This document shows, in pieces, positions 6,778 through 9,253 of a stretch of 9,253 nucleotides of DNA. The translations under genes and the position numbers were made by a program. A model generated the notes under the pieces. It was not told the origin of the DNA. It saw only the letters and a program-made list of their open reading frames with translations, and searched no databases. How positions within the stretch are numbered: the first letter of the stretch is position 1; every line of letters begins with the position of its first letter. The DNA comes from Muribaculaceae bacterium (GTDB lineage: Bacteria; Bacteroidota; Bacteroidia; Bacteroidales; Muribaculaceae). The stretch lies in the NCBI GenBank assembly GCA_902836725.1, contig CADFRV010000092.1, positions 1 to 9,253 of the forward strand. Reading direction: 5' to 3'.

Positions 6778-6822
6778 AACAATCGTGCTTGCCCGCAAAT
6801 ATGGCGGGCAAGTCCGATTGTT
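6778..6822. repeat. Long interrupted hairpin in nrdJ upstream region
   Basis: An outer stem AACAATCG/CGATTGTT (6778-6785 with 6815-6822) and an inner stem CTTGCCCGC/GCGGGCAAG (6788-6796 with 6804-6812) are separated by a 2x2 internal loop. The inner stem closes a 7-nt loop, AAATATG. The total is 17 Watson-Crick pairs, ending 48 bp before the nrdJ GTG. It lacks a U-run, so it is not an ordinary terminator. In RNA it would be very stable; as DNA it could be an operator. Confidence 0.7.
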
Positions 6823-6870
6823 AATTAATTCACCGATTAATACCAATCTAACGATAAAACTATCTTCGCA

Positions 6871-9253
6871 GTGGATAAACGAGTTTACAGTTATGACGAG
6901 TCATATGCCGCAAGTTTGAAATACTTTGACGGCGACGAACTGGCTGCCCGCGTATGGGTAAGCAAATATGCCCTGAAAGATTCTTTCGGCAATATTTTTG
7001 AGCTTACCCCAGATGACATGCATCACCGTATAGCATCGGAAATAGCGCGTATCGAAGCGAAATACCCTAATCCTATGAGTCATGACGAAGTTTTCAGTTA
7101 TATGAAAGACTTCAGATATATCGTGCCGCAGGGCAGTCCCATGTCAGGTATAGGAAACAGCTATCAGGTAGGTTCGCTGTCAAACTGTTTTGTGATAGGT
7201 CTGGACGGCAATCCGGATTCGTATGGCGGTGTTATCCGTATCGATGAAGAGCAGGTGCAGCTGATGAAACGTCGTGGCGGAGTCGGCCATGACCTCAGCC
7301 ATATCCGCCCGAAGGGTACGCCGGTAAAGAACTCGGCATTGACTTCTACAGGTCTGGTGCCGTTTATGGAACGTTATTCCAATTCCACACGTGAGGTGGC
7401 TCAGGACGGAAGGCGAGGAGCCCTGATGCTTACTGTCTCTGTGAAGCATCCTGACAGCGAGGCTTTCGTCGATGCGAAGATGACCGAGGGGAAGGTTACA
7501 GGAGCCAATGTCAGCGTAAGGATCGACGATGAGTTTATGGAAGCTGCTATGTCCGGCGCTCCATACCGCCAGACATTTCCGGTTGATTCCGATAATCCTG
7601 AGACTGTCAAGGAGATCGATGCAAAAGCCTTCTGGGGTAAGATCATCCATAATGCGTGGAAATCAGCCGAGCCAGGAGTGCTTTTCTGGGATACGATAAC
7701 ACGAGAGTCGCTGCCAGACTGTTATGCCGACCTCGGTTTCCGTACCATCTCCACAAACCCATGTGGTGAGATTCCGTTGTGCCCGTATGATTCTTGCCGT
7801 TTACTCGCTGTAAATCTTTACAGTTATGTGAAGAATCCGTTTACTCCGCAGGCTGAATTCGATTTTGATATGTTTGAGGAGCATATAGGAAAGGCTCAAC
7901 GCATCATGGACGACATTATCGATCTCGAAATGGAGAAAATAGATGCGATTCTCGCCAAGATAGACGCCGATCCCGAGACCTCAGAGGTCAAAGGTCCGGA
8001 ACGTCATCTGTGGGAGAAGATCCGTGCAAAAACACTCAAAGGGCGCCGCACAGGTGTGGGGACGACTGCCGAAGGTGATATGATAGCCGCAATGGGGCTT
8101 CGCTACGGAACTCCCGAGGCTACAGACTTCTCTGTAAATGTACACCGCCGTCTGGCGCTGGCAGCATACCGTTCATCGGTAAATATGGCAAAAGAGCGCG
8201 GCGCGTTTGAGATTTTCGATGCCGAACGGGAGAAGAACAATCCGTTTATGCTGCGTCTTAAGGAGCAGGACATGCAGATGTACGAGGATATGGTTCGCTA
8301 CGGGCGCCGCAATATAGCATGTCTCACCATCGCTCCCACCGGAACCACGAGTCTGATGACACGTACAACCTCCGGGATAGAACCTGTCTTTCTTCCGGTT
8401 TACAAACGCCGCCGTAAGGTGAATCCGAACGATACGGAAGTGAGGGTGGATTATGTAGACGAGACCGGAGATGCTTTCGAGGAATATATCGTATATCATC
8501 CGAAGTTCCTGGAATGGATGAAGGTAAATGGGATAGAACGCCGTGACAGCATGACGCAGGAGGAGCTTGACGCTCTGGTTGCCAAGTCACCATATGCCGG
8601 CGCCACATCAAACGATGTTGACTGGCTTGAAAAAGTAAAGATGCAGGGACGCATTCAGAAATGGGTGGACCATTCTATCTCTGTTACCATAAATCTGCCA
8701 AGTGATGTCAGCGAAGAACTGGTGAACCGTCTGTATGTCGAGGCCTGGCGCTCTGGCTGCAAAGGTTGTACGGTGTATCGCGACGGATCACGTTCCGGTG
8801 TGCTTGTCGCACTTGAGAACAATAAAAAGAAGAGTGCTCCAGAGGCTTCATCACAGTCGGACGGCCTGCATCCTCATGTGATAAAACGGCCTAACGAACT
8901 TGAGGCTGATGTGGTGCGTTTCCAGAACAATAAAGAGAAATGGATCGCGTTTGTCGGATTGCGCGACGGACGTCCGTATGAGATCTTTACCGGACTTGCG
9001 GATGACGAGGATGGAATATTCTGTCCGAAATCAGTAAGCCATGGTAAAATAATAAAGGCTGTGGATGCAGACGGGAACAAGCGTTATGACTTCCAGTTCG
9101 TAAACAAACGCGGTTACAAGACCACTATTGAAGGACTGAGCGACAAATTCAATCCCGAATACTGGAACTATGCTAAACTGATTTCCGGTGTGCTGAGATA
9201 CGGTATGCCTATAGACCAGGTATTGAAACTTGTAAGCACGCTTGAACTGGATT
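6871..9253 (+). CDS. nrdJ: Adenosylcobalamin-dependent (class II) ribonucleotide reductase, 3'-truncated by window
   Basis: The gene encodes a class II ribonucleotide reductase, which reduces ribonucleotides to deoxyribonucleotides using coenzyme B12 to generate the thiyl radical, without oxygen. The frame is open for 794 codons to the window edge; Bacteroidales relatives are about 840-860, so roughly 50 C-terminal residues are missing. Visible residues: redox pair Cys106 (SLSNCFVIG) and Cys309, radical Cys298 with Asn296 and Glu300 in NPCGE, the class II stretch RRGGVGHDLSHIRPKG, and APTGTTSLM at 488-496. GCKGCTVYRDGSRSG follows near 631-645. The start is GTG at 6871: an in-frame TAA at 6838 closes the frame upstream, no in-frame ATG lies between, and the resulting N-terminus (DKRVYSYDE) fits the family. 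The next in-frame ATG (7018) would delete about 49 conserved residues. The gene appears to have its own promoter region after the aspD terminator. The product needs cobalamin uptake or synthesis, not seen here. Confidence 0.96.
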   Translation, partial: MDKRVYSYDESYAASLKYFDGDELAARVWVSKYALKDSFGNIFELTPDDMHHRIASEIARIEAKYPNPMSHDEVFSYMKDFRYIVPQGSPMSGIGNSYQVGSLSNCFVIGLDGNPDSYGGVIRIDEEQVQLMKRRGGVGHDLSHIRPKGTPVKNSALTSTGLVPFMERYSNSTREVAQDGRRGALMLTVSVKHPDSEAFVDAKMTEGKVTGANVSVRIDDEFMEAAMSGAPYRQTFPVDSDNPETVKEIDAKAFWGKIIHNAWKSAEPGVLFWDTITRESLPDCYADLGFRTISTNPCGEIPLCPYDSCRLLAVNLYSYVKNPFTPQAEFDFDMFEEHIGKAQRIMDDIIDLEMEKIDAILAKIDADPETSEVKGPERHLWEKIRAKTLKGRRTGVGTTAEGDMIAAMGLRYGTPEATDFSVNVHRRLALAAYRSSVNMAKERGAFEIFDAEREKNNPFMLRLKEQDMQMYEDMVRYGRRNIACLTIAPTGTTSLMTRTTSGIEPVFLPVYKRRRKVNPNDTEVRVDYVDETGDAFEEYIVYHPKFLEWMKVNGIERRDSMTQEELDALVAKSPYAGATSNDVDWLEKVKMQGRIQKWVDHSISVTINLPSDVSEELVNRLYVEAWRSGCKGCTVYRDGSRSGVLVALENNKKKSAPEASSQSDGLHPHVIKRPNELEADVVRFQNNKEKWIAFVGLRDGRPYEIFTGLADDEDGIFCPKSVSHGKIIKAVDADGNKRYDFQFVNKRGYKTTIEGLSDKFNPEYWNYAKLISGVLRYGMPIDQVLKLVSTLELD

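Larger units (their letters stand above)
6517..6870. other. Structured non-coding region upstream of nrdJ
   Basis: This 354-bp gap begins with the aspD terminator and then contains about 280 bp with no convincing gene. It is dense in repeats: DnaA-box-like 9-mers, five GTTTGG copies (plus strand at 6611, 6662 and 6708; reverse complement at 6767 and 6775), three perfect inverted repeats with stems of 9-10 bp, and an AT-rich end at 6817-6870 that includes TTAATTAA. No plus-strand perfect TAnnTTTG is present. I saw no cobalamin-riboswitch B12 box and no NrdR box. Confidence 0.75.

Noticed and set aside
6593..6870. Cobalamin riboswitch or NrdR box upstream of nrdJ
   Set aside because: Both are common upstream of ribonucleotide reductase genes, but I found neither a B12-box-like sequence nor the 16-bp NrdR palindrome.
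6626..6919. A 97-codon plus-strand frame in the nrdJ upstream region
   Set aside because: It runs through hairpins and repeats, has atypical composition (clusters of Cys, Arg, Gly), overlaps the nrdJ start in another frame and lacks any family signature.
1..9253. CRISPR arrays, insertion sequences, tRNA or rRNA genes, defence systems
   Set aside because: Nothing in the window has spaced direct repeats of CRISPR type, transposase motifs, cloverleaf or rRNA-like sequence; the genes are housekeeping or metabolic.

Overview
The window looks like chromosomal DNA from a member of the Bacteroidota, most likely Bacteroidales, at about 45-50% G+C by eye. Start codons lack clear Shine-Dalgarno sequences. 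Several genes are preceded by the Bacteroidota -7 promoter box TAnnTTTG. The protein sequences also resemble Bacteroidales versions, for example a ValRS with KMSKQ and a class II ribonucleotide reductase of Bacteroidales type. This assignment is inferred from sequence character; no database was searched.

Layout, left to right. Positions 1-546 (minus) hold the N-terminal 182 codons of a FucP-type sugar/H+ symporter, cut by the window edge. A 201-bp divergent promoter region (547-747) separates it from valS (748-3387, plus), a complete valyl-tRNA synthetase. A hairpin after valS lies inside the end of a convergent small hypothetical gene (3406-3666, minus), which has its own perfect -7 box. Upstream of that, a strong 14-bp-stem terminator ends a nitroreductase-family flavoenzyme gene (3784-4545, minus). 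A 336-bp AT-rich gap (4546-4881) separates it from aspD (4882-6516, plus), a PLP-dependent aspartate 4-decarboxylase followed by a textbook terminator. After a structured 354-bp non-coding region comes the adenosylcobalamin-dependent (class II) ribonucleotide reductase nrdJ (from GTG 6871, plus), which runs off the right edge with 794 codons visible.

The genes are mostly independent single-gene transcription units: translation (valS), dNTP synthesis (nrdJ), amino-acid catabolism (aspD), a redox flavoprotein and sugar uptake. There is no obvious shared pathway, mobile element, CRISPR array or RNA gene. The coding content is ordinary.

The most unusual stretch is the nrdJ upstream region, 6593-6870. 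It holds one perfect and three near-perfect DnaA-box-like 9-mers, five copies of GTTTGG on the two strands, a long interrupted hairpin and an AT-rich end. This could be DnaA-linked control of ribonucleotide reductase, a structured mRNA leader, or an origin-like element. The sequence alone does not decide between these.
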